Assembly (NCBI GenBank): GCA_973895155.1
Contig: OZ316896.1
Span: 17,794,001-17,858,000 of the forward strand
Source of the DNA: Marsupella aquatica
Taxonomy: Eukaryota; Marchantiophyta
Reading direction: 5' to 3'
Length of the DNA: 64,000 bases
Positions 24,761 through 34,690 of the stretch are shown one piece after another; position 1 is the first letter of the stretch, and each line of letters starts with the position of its first letter. The notes beneath the pieces are model-generated. The model saw only the letters and a list, made by a program, of their open reading frames with translations. It made no database searches and was not told the DNA's origin. The translations under genes were made by a program, and so were the position numbers.

Positions 24761-25639
24761 TCAGCGGAAGAATCTTGGGGAAAAGAATTGGATATCCTAG
24801 TTAAAATATAATACAAGGTTGCCAAGGGGTCAAATTTGCAGTGTCCAAAAAAATTAATCATGTCAAAGAGAAGGAATAAAGACTATATTAAATTTAGTGT
24901 GCACCAAAAAAGTAATAAGTGCATTCCAAACAAGAGGGGAATCGAACGGGACACACAATGCCAATGGAACACACAAAACAAGGGAGCGAATGCACATGCA
25001 TGAATATTAAGTAGGTTCCTGATCCATACACAAGAAATACAAAGATACATAATGTATGTGATATTGCATAATATAAAATGATAATAATTTAATTAAAATA
25101 GATTAATTAAACACAATAGGTTAGATGATAGAGAGAATGTCAAAAGCTATAATAAAATGTTATTTTTTTATAGCATGGTAGTCATTCAAATTTGCAATAT
25201 CCCAAACATGAAAAACATATATGAAAGAATCTAACCAACGAGAAGTAATAAAACCCCAAAAAATCAATATTGTGAATGAAAATGGAGAGCAATGTTTCCA
25301 AGCAAAAAATGAATCTAATAGTACAAAGAAAATAGGGAGGGTCTCTAGCAATGCAGGAGTACCAAGGAGACCTCCCTTTGCCATATACCACTATAATTCT
25401 TATCCTGTCCCTTTACAAACTAAAGAAAGTGAGAATCAATCTTGAATGTTCATCAAAACTTAATTTTTTTCCACGCTGTCAGATCTATCCATACACCCCT
25501 TTTAAAAAATGCCCAAGATACCCTTTAACCTTCCCATACCTGCCACAATGAAAAAATTAATCAAATTTTAAATAAATCTATTCATATATAAATATAATTC
25601 TATTTTTTTGAAATAATTTTGAATATAAACAAAATATAT
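24761..25639. other. AT-rich spacer, no gene seen
   Basis: Low-GC sequence with short open frames on both strands and no recognisable protein, splice-site pair or RNA gene. Confidence 0.5.
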
Positions 25640-26215
25640 AGAACATATTTTCTTATCTTGACATCTTTTCTTCATATGAAGATCTTCTCACCTCAAGATC
25701 TTTGCTCATCTTGACATATTTTTCCGGGTATTTTTCTCACCTCAAGATCTTTTCTCACCTCGACATATGTCTTTTCTCTCCTTGACATGTTTTTCTCTAA
25801 TCGACATATTTTTCTCATCTTGCCATCTTTTCTCTCCTTGACATATTTTTCTCAGATCGGAATGTTTTTCTCTCATCGACATCTTTTTTCACCTTGACAT
25901 ATTTTCTCACCTCAACATGCATCATTTGTGCAATGCACAAGTATCAAACCCAAGATGTACTTAACAACATCTTTTACTTCACAACATCTTTGACTAATGA
26001 TATACTTTATCTATTGACCATTTGTACTTAACAACATCTTAATACATAACGACATCATTGACTACATGACATCTATTTACTTGACAACAATTTTTGATGA
26101 CCTTTTGAGCAACATGCCATCTTTGGTAAAATGACTTCTTTTTCTTAACAACATCATTTTACTACATGACATCTTTTAGATAAGAATATTATTTTTGGGA
26201 AACAAAACATATTTT
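25640..26215. repeat. Minisatellite left of the three-gene block
   Basis: Diverged units of the types TCTTGACATCTTTTCTC and AACAACATCTTTTACTTC, with GTGCAATGCACAAGTAT near 25929 in the middle. It runs in the same orientation as 39216-39575 on the other side of the block and opposite to 280-1130. Confidence 0.75.
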
Positions 26216-26218
26216 CTC

Positions 26219-26247
26219 TTAAATCACCCTATTCATTAAAACTGGAA
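26219..26247 (+). mobile_element. Left inverted-repeat end of the 13-kb block
   Basis: 29 bp beginning TTAAATCA and ending CATTAAAACTGGAA. The reverse complement is at 39187-39215 with 27 of 29 bases identical; a 2-bp mismatch sits after the first eight bases. The two copies enclose all three genes and the whole palindrome array. No clear target-site duplication was seen next to them. Confidence 0.65.
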
Positions 26248-26289
26248 TTTCTCTAGTCCAGAAGTTGACCTTCAAATTTCTTATTTTAC

Positions 26290-26395
26290 CCCCAAAAGTT
26301 CTATAACTTGTTGCCCAAAAGCATACATTTTAGTGGCCAAATATACACTTTTTGAAGTCTAAAATTACAATTCTAATGCCCAAATTATTAATTAA
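26290..26395. repeat. Left subterminal CCCAAA repeats
   Basis: About four to five diverged 21-23 bp units of the form CCCAAA-x-TACA...GTG. The right end carries clearer units of the same kind (39074-39180). The units lie in the same orientation at both ends. Subterminal repeats are a common feature of DNA transposon ends. Confidence 0.5.
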
Positions 26396-26562
26396 ATAAT
26401 TCAGTTATCAATTATTAATACTTATTAATTAAAAGACATTAAAGTGTTCTTATTATATACAATCTAAACAATGAAAAAATAGAATAAGACAATATAATAA
26501 ATTCAAATGACCCTGATAACCAAGTTACACAAAGTAACACGGAAGGTAAACCGGTGATGTAT

Positions 26563-26921
26563 TATAAAAGTAAAAAACCTATTTTTACAGGGTCGAGACC
26601 ACGTCTGCCCCAATGCAGGCTCTAGATGGTTTTGACCGGTTGTTGAATGTATATCAATTACTATGTAAAAATCTATGTCAAGATTATCTCGACCCAAATG
26701 TAGGGTCCACATAATTTTGACCCGTTGTTGAATCTATATCTCTAGCTATTCCCTTTGTATAGGGTCTAGACCCAAATAACCTTTTTCTGAGAACATATCT
26801 ACAAGTAAATGAGAGCATCTAGACTCAAATGGATAGTACGCATAGCTTCACTCTTTTTTCGAGTAAGAATATGTATATGTACAACTCACATCGTAACTGT
26901 TCAGTGTAGGGTCGAGATAAT
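26563..26921. repeat. GGGTCGAGAT / ATCTAGACCC half-site cluster
   Basis: Downstream of the FCP1-like gene, motifs such as AGGGTCGAGACC, ATCTCGACCCAAATGTAGGG, AGGGTCTAGACCC and GGGTCGAGATAATCTAGACC recur, some as imperfect palindromes. They resemble diverged forms of the 17-bp palindrome inside the block. Similar half-sites occur at 33220-33372. Confidence 0.5.
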
Positions 26922-28196
26922 CTAGACCCAAATCTCATGCTCCTCCACCCCGCAGAATTCATTTGAGCAAGTAAATCTAGACCCTGACGGGTCATATTTC
27001 ATATCGCGATTACAGAAATTGAGAGGCTTTCTATTCCAAAACTTTGTGGTGAGGTCCCTACACCTCAAGACTTCCAAAACAAATCCCCGATGATTGTCTC
27101 TGTAGGGTCCTGTGTACTGATATCCAATTAATGTCTTTGCAAGGTCGTTGATTGCCTCCTCCGTCAATTCCTCCATTGGTGGTAATTGTTGCACTTCATT
27201 TTTGATATCCCAGGGAATTTCGTCCGCTGTAACATCCATGACTGTATGGATAACATTGGGAACCCATACCATACTACCCCACCTCTCCGACAACAGAGCA
27301 TAAATGGCAGCCTGTTGATCCCTGTCCGATAAAACATTGATCATAGACCACTTTGGATGATTGATAAAAAGATAGTGCTGGAGATTGAAGGCATGATACA
27401 ATTTCCTGAGCAGAGGCCACAGTATTTCTGGAAAGAATGTATCATCCGTGGAGTGATGCAAAAATGAGGAAGGAAACAACCCACAATTCTCTGGATTTGC
27501 AAACGCCTTCATTGGAGTGTCATCAAGAAGGAGTGTATTAGTTTCGTCGTATAATCCACCATAACGTTTCCAAACAACCCTCAAATCCTTCAAAAGAATA
27601 TTTGCCTTCCCATCGGTAATGTCAGGCCTCTGGATTCCAGTATTGAATGTATCTTCTTGAGTAAGAATAAACTTGAATTGCTCTCTCTCTTCTTGATTGA
27701 AGATCAAATGAATCATTTCATCCGTCCTGGGTTTCCTTGCACAAGTCCAAATGGCAACATCAAATAATGAAAAAGCTGCGATTAAGAACTCGTGAAGATG
27801 GGGTCGCTCAACATACATAAAGTTAAACCCTCCACGTCTCCCCCAATGGACACCATTGACACTTGTCGCACTACGGCGCGGTCCGGAACTTGGCGTTTTG
27901 ACAGAATCCCAGCACATTTTGTTGAGGTCAAGAATCAATAGCTTCCGTCTGATCGGACCGTGAAGTGGAGGCAAGGGTCCTGCAAAGTAGGAACACCAAC
28001 GTTAGAATTGTGGGAGATAAAACAAAGGAATGCTCGAGATGATCTCGAGCATCACAAGTGAATGAACAACAGTCAACATCATACCTGTTGTTTGTGGAAG
28101 GTCAGTAGTTGAAGAAATCTCAGGACATCTTCGGAGATTATTGTCGATGCACTCCACAATTGGTAAGGGCCCGCCTATTTCTGTGAAGGTAGACAT
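26922..28196 (-). CDS. FCP1/NIF-like HAD-fold protein with altered catalytic motif
   Basis: Two exons, 28196-28085 and 27979-26922, join in phase 1 (AACAACAG|GTATG and TTTGCAG|GA) to give 389 aa. Motif I reads LLILDLNKMC where active FCP1-type phosphatases have DxDxT/V, so the second Asp is Asn. Motif II (VAIWTCARKPRTDE) and motif III (LLLDDTPMKAFANPENC) of the FCP1/CTD-phosphatase fold are clear. It may bind phosphoproteins rather than hydrolyse them. The C-terminus holds Cys/His (NFCNRD...FTCSNEFCGVEEHE). The intron contains a 17-bp palindrome (28033-28049). The start is 54 bp after the stop of the upstream gene on the same strand; a fused transcript could not be excluded but splice phases did not fit. 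Function in the element unknown. Confidence 0.65.
28033..28049 (-). repeat. 17-bp palindrome in intron of FCP1-like gene
   Basis: CTCGAGATGATCTCGAG on the plus strand, flanked TG...CA so the symmetry extends to 21 bp. The central G on the plus strand matches the other copies on this side. It lies inside the 105-bp intron. Confidence 0.9.
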
Positions 28197-28250
28197 AATA
28201 ATTTAGACGGCTGAATTTCCGGACAGTTCAAACTAACTTGGGTTTCAACC

Positions 28251-31200
28251 TCACGTGCTGAAAGACCCAAATTCATCTAGAAGGTTATCTCCTAGTTGGC
28301 TTTGGATGTCCAAATTTATCCCTCCGGGAAGGGTCTCAACAAGAGCTGGCTCAGACCAAACTGGCACTAATTTGAACTTATCCATCCTATACTTTCTAGA
28401 TCGAATAATCTTCTCAGACTGCTCTATAGAGACTTGTTGACCTTTTGACGGTCCATCAGTCCAAACATAATGAGTAGCACTTGCTTTGAGTGATTTGTAA
28501 CCAGTTCTACCGATTTCAGTCCTCGGTTTCCTAACAAAAGGGAGAATTACGGGGCTTCCAATAGAAAAATTTGTGAAAACAAGCTTATTCTCTGAAGCGC
28601 AAAACATTTGGTCCAAGGGAGAGGACGATGCACCTGCCTCGTCCTGAGGGGGAGTATGGAAGCCACTAGCTTTCTTAGTAGAGAAAATCTCATCCAGTTG
28701 AGGAGGGCTTGGAATTGGTTGGCTAACTGCATCCTGCAGGGTGGATTCCCAGCCAACATCCAAGGATGAAGACTGTTGTTCACGTTGTGCATCCCCAAGG
28801 CCACCCGATGAAGGAACACTTGGAACATCGAGATCATCTCGAGCATCATTTCCAAATTCAGGGAGTATTTCACCCTCCTCTTCCATGTAGCTTGTAATTT
28901 TCGGGCCCTCCGTTTTGCGATGCTCTAAATTCTCCGCAAATACTTCCTCATAAACACTGGCTTCCACTGGAGCTATGTCTGCGGCCGCCTCTTCTATAAG
29001 AACGAGGGGACCAACAGTAATTTCCTCAGATGGTAACGGCTCCTTGGGTGGCACATATAAAACTTGCTTGTTGTCATGAAGGAGCTGAGCAAAGGCTTCT
29101 GTGAATTCCATCTCTTGAGCTGTGTCCGAATACACAAAACAATCCCGACCAAGAATGACACAAGCTTTCAATGTCTGTCCTCCAGAGAAGAAATCCAACA
29201 CTGTATGACCTGGGCACGAGAAATAATCAACAAGACGCTTTGTCATTCGCAAAGGCTTTGCTCTCGGATTTACAAAGCCACCACGCCGGCCGACCATCTC
29301 ATAAGATGGGGCCATGTTCTCCAAAACTTCGACATCAACAGTGGATTCATCGAGCTTCTCTTTCCCCTTTGATTGGTCTTTGTTGTTCCCAGTAGGGGCC
29401 TTCAAAGGCAAGACTGTGAAGTCTTTGTCCCACTTCTCACTGTAGCTCCAGAACGCATAAAAGTCATCAAAGAAAATTTGGGACCAGTCTGGTTCCTCTT
29501 CACAACAAATTCCCCCAAAGATGATTGAGTCCCGAGCTCCAATGAGAAAATCTCCCTCCTCCTTGGGCACCTGATCACGGTAGTAGCTCCCGTACTCCAG
29601 CTTCGTGTGCACTTTCTTCTCACGATGAATCTTTTCAAAGGCACTCTGAATCTGGCCTATCAATGGGCCTTGACGGACAAAAAAGATTACTAAGAGCTCC
29701 GTCGAGTTCGCCATCTGCAAGCAATACTCCAGCAAGACAAAAATTTTGGCATCTGTCCACTGCCATTGTCAAATACGACCAAAATTGACAATGGAGAGTG
29801 GACACGTCCTTTGCACCGAGTCAACAACCTCAGGCTTCATTGTCCTCATCAAATTATCGCTAAAAAATGTGCGATAAGGAGTATCCTCCATTGAAGGCAA
29901 TCCGCCAAATACCTTGCAATATATCTGCTCAAGCCTCACAATGAGACTTTGCGGAAATGGGTCTTTTGGCCTATTTCTTTTTAGGAGGTTGGAAATCCAA
30001 ACCTCTCCAGCAAGTTGTCTAAGTTTGGGCAACTCACCACGATCCATAAATGCAGGCAACAATTGAGTTAGCTCAAACCAAGTGAGTGAATTGGTAAACC
30101 GATCCGGATACTTCAAAACGAAGTACTCCACAATTTTTACCCTCAGCTTGGTCATGACTTTGAAAGTATGAGCCATATCACTCATTGATTGAATATCAGA
30201 TTTGTTGGCTGGGTCTTTCTTCAAGAAAACCTTCTGTTGTTGAACGGCAGTAAAAACTTTCAGAATGTTGTCATTACTCAGGTCTCCTTCAAAGCATCTA
30301 AACAATGGCGGCGTAATCATTTTTGTTGTCCGGGCTTTCCCGTTTATTTTTGAACCTAACTCCCCTAGACCATCTGGAAGAAGTCCCTTGACCCAATCGA
30401 TGCATATTTGTCTCCAAGTTTGGAAGAGGTTCTCATCCGAAAACAACAACCAAAAAATATTCCTCAGATCGGATTTTCCAGTCGTTATTTTGGCAAGGGC
30501 CATAAAATCCTGGTCCAAACAGTACAAAACAAATCTGAGGCTCGAGACGATCTCGAGGTAGAATTAAGGAACTATGGTAAAATTTATGGGGAATACATGA
30601 AGATAAATCAAATACAGAAACTTGACCTCGAGGCTCGAGACAATCTCGAGCTCGAAGTGGATTTGAGTTCAAATATACCTGGAACTTTTGATGATCCGTT
30701 AGTCTATTGGACCCAATCACGGGTCTCTCCGGACGGCCACACTCGTCAAACTGTCGACGCGCATGGACCATAGTATCAAGAAAACAGGACTCATACTCCA
30801 TTGTCTTATTAACAGCATTTGCCCTTTGTGAGTGTTGAGCAAGTATTGTCCTTGGAGTTCTGTCCGAAAGAATTCGTGACTTTCGATATTGCAGACTCTT
30901 CGCGACCTCCTTCAACTTTGCATCGCTCTTAGCCCAACCTATGATCCAAACAGCTGCTTTTGCCGAGTGTTGTCCACTGATTGCAAGGAACTGCACCTTC
31001 TTATTCTTAACACCCCACTCAAACTCCTTTCGATCCTCAGCAGTATTCTCATAATGGAGCAACTGCAAACTCTCTCTTGAATACGGAATTAAATCTGCCA
31101 CAGCTGGTACCATTCCAGGGTTTCTAACCATGGATTTTGCGACCTCCATGGCATGGTCTTTATTGAACATCCTATAAACCAAAACTGCAGATGGCGAATC

Positions 31201-33173
31201 TATACTGGTGACAGGAATGTCAAAAGTTTTATTCATGCCAAATGTGTAATACTCCTCAATCTCCTTAAGAACTTCGGCTCCTTCCTTAACGCTCTTTTCT
31301 CCCGGAGCATCTCCTGGAGTGCCATCATCATCGGTATGTGCATTCACACCCGAGGAAGATGCCGGAATGAGATCTACCTTGGGCAATGCAGACTTTTTTG
31401 GCGGATGAGCCTTCTTCGATTTGATTTTGGGTTTGTCAACCCTCTTCCTCTTTTGAGACACCTTCGCTTCCTTTTTGTCCGAACCGGAGGTCTTGTCTCC
31501 TGCAGCTACGGATTTCACTTTACCTGTTTGTCTCCGATGAGACAACACCCACTTTTTACAAGCATCCTGGTCAAATTCTCCGGCTCCAAACACAAAATCA
31601 GGGGATATAGATTCAAACTCCCCCAATTTGGATTCCAACATTAGTCTCAAAACCTTCCACGTGAAAGGAGTCGTGAATGCATCATCGCGATCAAGCCCAT
31701 ACTTCCGACAATAAAGGAATCCAAAAATTATGTCCGCTCCAGATATAGGAGTATCTTCTAGCAAATTACTTGTAGTAAAACCCTCGGGGAAGAAACCCAT
31801 TGATATCACGCTCAGTTGTTTCCTGGTTGCACGTTCAATGTTAAGATCGCAAGAGTAGTTTTTGGCGTGAAGTCTAATTAGAGCCCACTTCCCTGTTTCG
31901 TGGTTCTCCACCGTCAAAACCATGTCCTTACCGTTACTCGTCACAATAGAAACAACAGGCCCTAGAAGGCTGCACACCAGAGGATCGACTGATGGAGACC
32001 TCGTCTTCACACAAATAATAGTTCCTTCCATGTCTTCAGTTTCAGCAAGCTCAATGGCCCAACAGAATCCAAATAAACTCTGTCCAGGGCAGGAAATCTC
32101 AATTGCATGTTCATCTTCGACTACCAAATTAGGCGATCCCAATTTCGCACCTGGTATAGCAAAAATGTAGCAATTGTCAGGAACATGTACTACAAAACCA
32201 AGAAACAAATAGGTGGCTCGAGATGATCTCGATCTTCAGTTTACTATTCAGACATGTTCCAATGCCATTTCATCCGTGGAATTTAAAAAGAGATTTCAAA
32301 CCCAAGAATCCCAGGAAACACAATAGGCTTGAGATGATCTCGAGCCACCATCTGTTTAAAAGAAAAAGATAAGGGCTCGAGATGATCTCGATCCACATAT
32401 ATATCAGTTGAGGCTTTATTCCAACTGGTCCAAAAGGCAAGCTTGGATCACATTGAAAAGGATATTAGTAATTGAAGTAGACAACAAGGAGTCCTTCCAA
32501 CTGGAAGAAATTGGCCAAGGGAGATGAATGAACATAAGGGAAGACGGTGTGGGATATATTCGGCTCGAGACGATCTCGAGCCTAACATATCAAATGAGTG
32601 ATCTGAATATCATATTCAACAATTAACATCATATTCAATCAACGATAAAAAATCCACTTTCTCCATTAACTTCTGATACCCACAAACCCGTTCGGATGTC
32701 AATGATCAGAACGAGTTGGAGGGCACAAAAGTCCTTGGAGGAAGGAAATTTTAGATATTTTGGATATGATGTTCAATTTTGAAGGGTAAGGGTTTCCAAC
32801 TTGAAGAAATCTCACTAGGTCACATGCAGGAATTGCATATTGGCTCGAGACGATCTCGAGCCTCATGCCACTTCCATCAAATGCAAAATCAATTAATAGA
32901 TCACAACTTTTGAAACAAAGTATTGGAGAAAACATCAATAGGCTCGAGATGATCTCGAGCCTCAATGGCATCCAAGGAATCCAAAAACAAGTGGACCAAT
33001 TGAAGCTCGAGACGATCTCGAGTTAAACCTGAACAGAACAAAGATGAAGAATTATGTTTAATGGTGCGATGGATCTGATGTGCTGAGTCTAGATGGGTTT
33101 GGAGCTCTTCGCCAACGGTTGCAAGGTTGTACTCAACGAAGTCCTCCTTGGAGAAATCTACAACAGTCGACAT
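28251..33173 (-). CDS. ParB-like / DNA-methyltransferase-like fusion protein
   Basis: Four exons fit in frame: 33173-33029, 32189-30679, 30551-29829 and 29759-28251, giving 1295 aa. A basic stretch near 295-314 (KRKRVDKPK) looks like a nuclear signal. Residues ~372-460 resemble a ParB-type domain (IPVTSID..., EVAKSMVRNPGMVP, then AISGQHSAKA in place of the usual DGxHR). Residues ~961-1010 resemble the SAM end of N4/N6 DNA methylases (KPLRMTKRLVDYF, then VLDFFSGGQTLKAC). A DPPY/NPPY catalytic motif was not found, so methylation is doubtful. Bacterial and phage proteins pair ParB-like and methylase domains; here the gene has introns. Intron 1 (839 bp) holds seven palindromes, intron 2 two. Likely a DNA-binding component of the element. 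Confidence 0.6.
28827..28843 (+). repeat. Degenerate palindrome inside coding exon
   Basis: ATCGAGATCATCTCGAG on the plus strand, one base off consensus. It lies in exon 4 of the ParB/methylase-like gene and encodes ARDDLD. Its central base is C on the plus strand, opposite to the intronic copies around it. Confidence 0.7.
30541..30650 (-). repeat. Two palindromes at intron 2 / exon 3 junction
   Basis: 30541-30557 is perfect (CTCGAGACGATCTCGAG on plus); 30634-30650 has one central change (ACAAT). In the sense strand the first arm CTACCTCGAG supplies the AG acceptor just before 30551 and the second half becomes the first codons of exon 3 (IVSSLRF). This acceptor restores phase 0; the more obvious CCTCAG 10 nt downstream would not. 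Confidence 0.65.
32217..33022 (-). repeat. Seven palindromes in intron 1
   Basis: Copies at 32217, 32328, 32376, 32564, 32844, 32943 and 33006 (17 bp each). Perfect CTCGAGAYGATCTCGAG at 32564, 32844, 32943 and 33006; single mismatches in the other three. Several extend to GGCTCGAG...CTCGAGCC. All have central G on the plus strand. The last lies 6 nt inside the intron from the exon 1 donor. Confidence 0.9.
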
Positions 33174-34690
33174 GGCCGGTGATGAGAGGAACGTACTACG
33201 GGCTGAGAACTTAAAAAAAATCTCAAGCCTAAAAAGAAAATCTCGACCCTATCGAAGCTCGAGCCTAAACACAAAATCTTGACCCTATAAAATCTTGAGG
33301 AAAAAACCTAATCTCGATCCTTTGCAATCTCGAGGCTAATAGAAGGATCTCGAGGCAAGAGCGCGAAACGATCTAGAGGCAAGGAGGCAAGGGACGCGAG
33401 GAGGCGAAGAGGCAAAGAGGCGAGGAGGCAAATGTGAAAATGGGGAATTCAAAACCCCTGAAGCCACTATAAGCCCCTCGGGGGTCGGCCTTGGCCGTGC
33501 CAAGCGTGCCAGGCGTGCCAAGCGTGCCAGGGCTCGTGCAGGCTCAGGCAGGCTGCCACGCAACCTGCTGGGTGCATACAGTCATTATTACGGTCACACG
33601 TGTTGTCATTATTGTTATCCGTACTTCAGCCCTGCCGCAAGTTTAGCCGTGACACAAGTTCAACCATTCCGTCTTATTGCCCTTTTTGTCTGTCAGGGTT
33701 TTATATATTGCTTCTCCTTGCTCTTCAGCGGGTCATTCTTCTCATTTTGTTTCACCGCTCGCTCATTTCTTCCTCTGCCTCTCTGCTCTCTCTCCCTCTC
33801 CCTCTCCCTAGCTCTAGATTTGTGCTCTGATCTCTTTCTGTTGTTCTTTTCAAGGGTTTTGGAGTCTACGTTTGTGTTTAGGATATTTTGAGAAATTGTC
33901 ATTTTAAGCCCCGAAGGAGGTCTAAAATAATTGAGCTCCTATCTTTTAGAAAACCGAACCTTTTCAGCTTATACTAATGTCGGTCAAAATCCATTTGGAA
34001 GCCTTTTCCCTCTATTTGATGGCCTTTTAGAAGCTTTTTCTCAGTGTCTGGAAGTAAACTGGGAGCCTACTTTCTTAATTGCACCAAATCATTCCTCTAG
34101 ATCATCTAGAGCCATTTATATGTTCTTATTTTGGGTGGCTTATTATTCCTAATAGTTTCTTTGTCCAATACAATGTCCTTTTTGGCTCGAGATCATCTCG
34201 AGTCATAAGTTTGGTCCTCAAACTTATTCACTTTCCCCTTCTTTCTAATGGTGCATTTGGTTTTCCTTCTTATAATAAATGTTTTTAGAGTGTCGGAGGT
34301 ATAGAATCTTAGTTTGATATTCAGTGAGATTCATATTTTACCTCGAGATCGTCTCGAGCTAAATACTTCTGAATTTTTACATATTGGTGTTTTTGGTCCC
34401 TTTTCTACCTCGAGATCGTCTCGAGCTAAATACTTCTGAATTTTTACATATTGGTTGTTTTGGTCCCTCTTCTACCTCGAGATCGTCTCGAGCTAAATAC
34501 TTCTGAATTTTGACGTATTGGTGTTTTTGTCCCTCTTCTACCTCGAGATCGTCTCGAGGTAGAAGAGCTTCTTATTTTCTCTATCACACAATTTTGTGGG
34601 ATAAACTTCTACACTTGGGTTTTTGTAGTCACTTTACCTCGAGATCATCTCGAGGTAACTACATCCAACGGTTTGGGCCACGTTTTCAAA
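33174..34690. promoter_or_regulatory. Divergent intergenic region of the element
   Basis: Separates the minus-strand ParB/methylase-like gene from the plus-strand transposase-like gene. From the left it holds CTCGA half-sites (33220-33372), a GAGGCAA-rich tract (33350-33435), tandem GTGCCAAGC/GTGCCAGGC 9-mers (about 33495-33530), a CT microsatellite (33776-33812) and then the right palindrome cluster. Both promoters should lie here. No coding exon recognised. Confidence 0.55.
34095..34654 (+). repeat. Seven palindromes upstream of the transposase-like gene
   Basis: 17-bp copies at 34095 (CTCTAGATCATCTAGAG variant), 34186, 34341, 34409, 34476, 34542 and 34638, otherwise perfect CTCGAGATCRTCTCGAG. 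The copies at 34341-34542 sit in near-identical units of about 67 bp (CTAAATACTTCTGAATTTT between sites). The copy at 34542 extends to 29 bp (TTCTAC...GTAGAA) and that at 34638 to 25 bp. The central base is C in all. Confidence 0.92.

Noticed and set aside
28085-28251. One fused gene from the ParB/methylase-like exons into the FCP1-like exons
   Set aside because: The only good donor (CAC|GTGAGG) is phase 2 and the available acceptors need phase 1, and each part has its own stop or start.
28547-28873. 108-codon minus-strand frame within the methylase-like exon
   Set aside because: Alternative frame of the same strand, no conserved motif.
31153-31644. 163-codon plus-strand frame
   Set aside because: Antisense to exon 2 of the ParB/methylase-like gene, which has domains and consistent splice phases.
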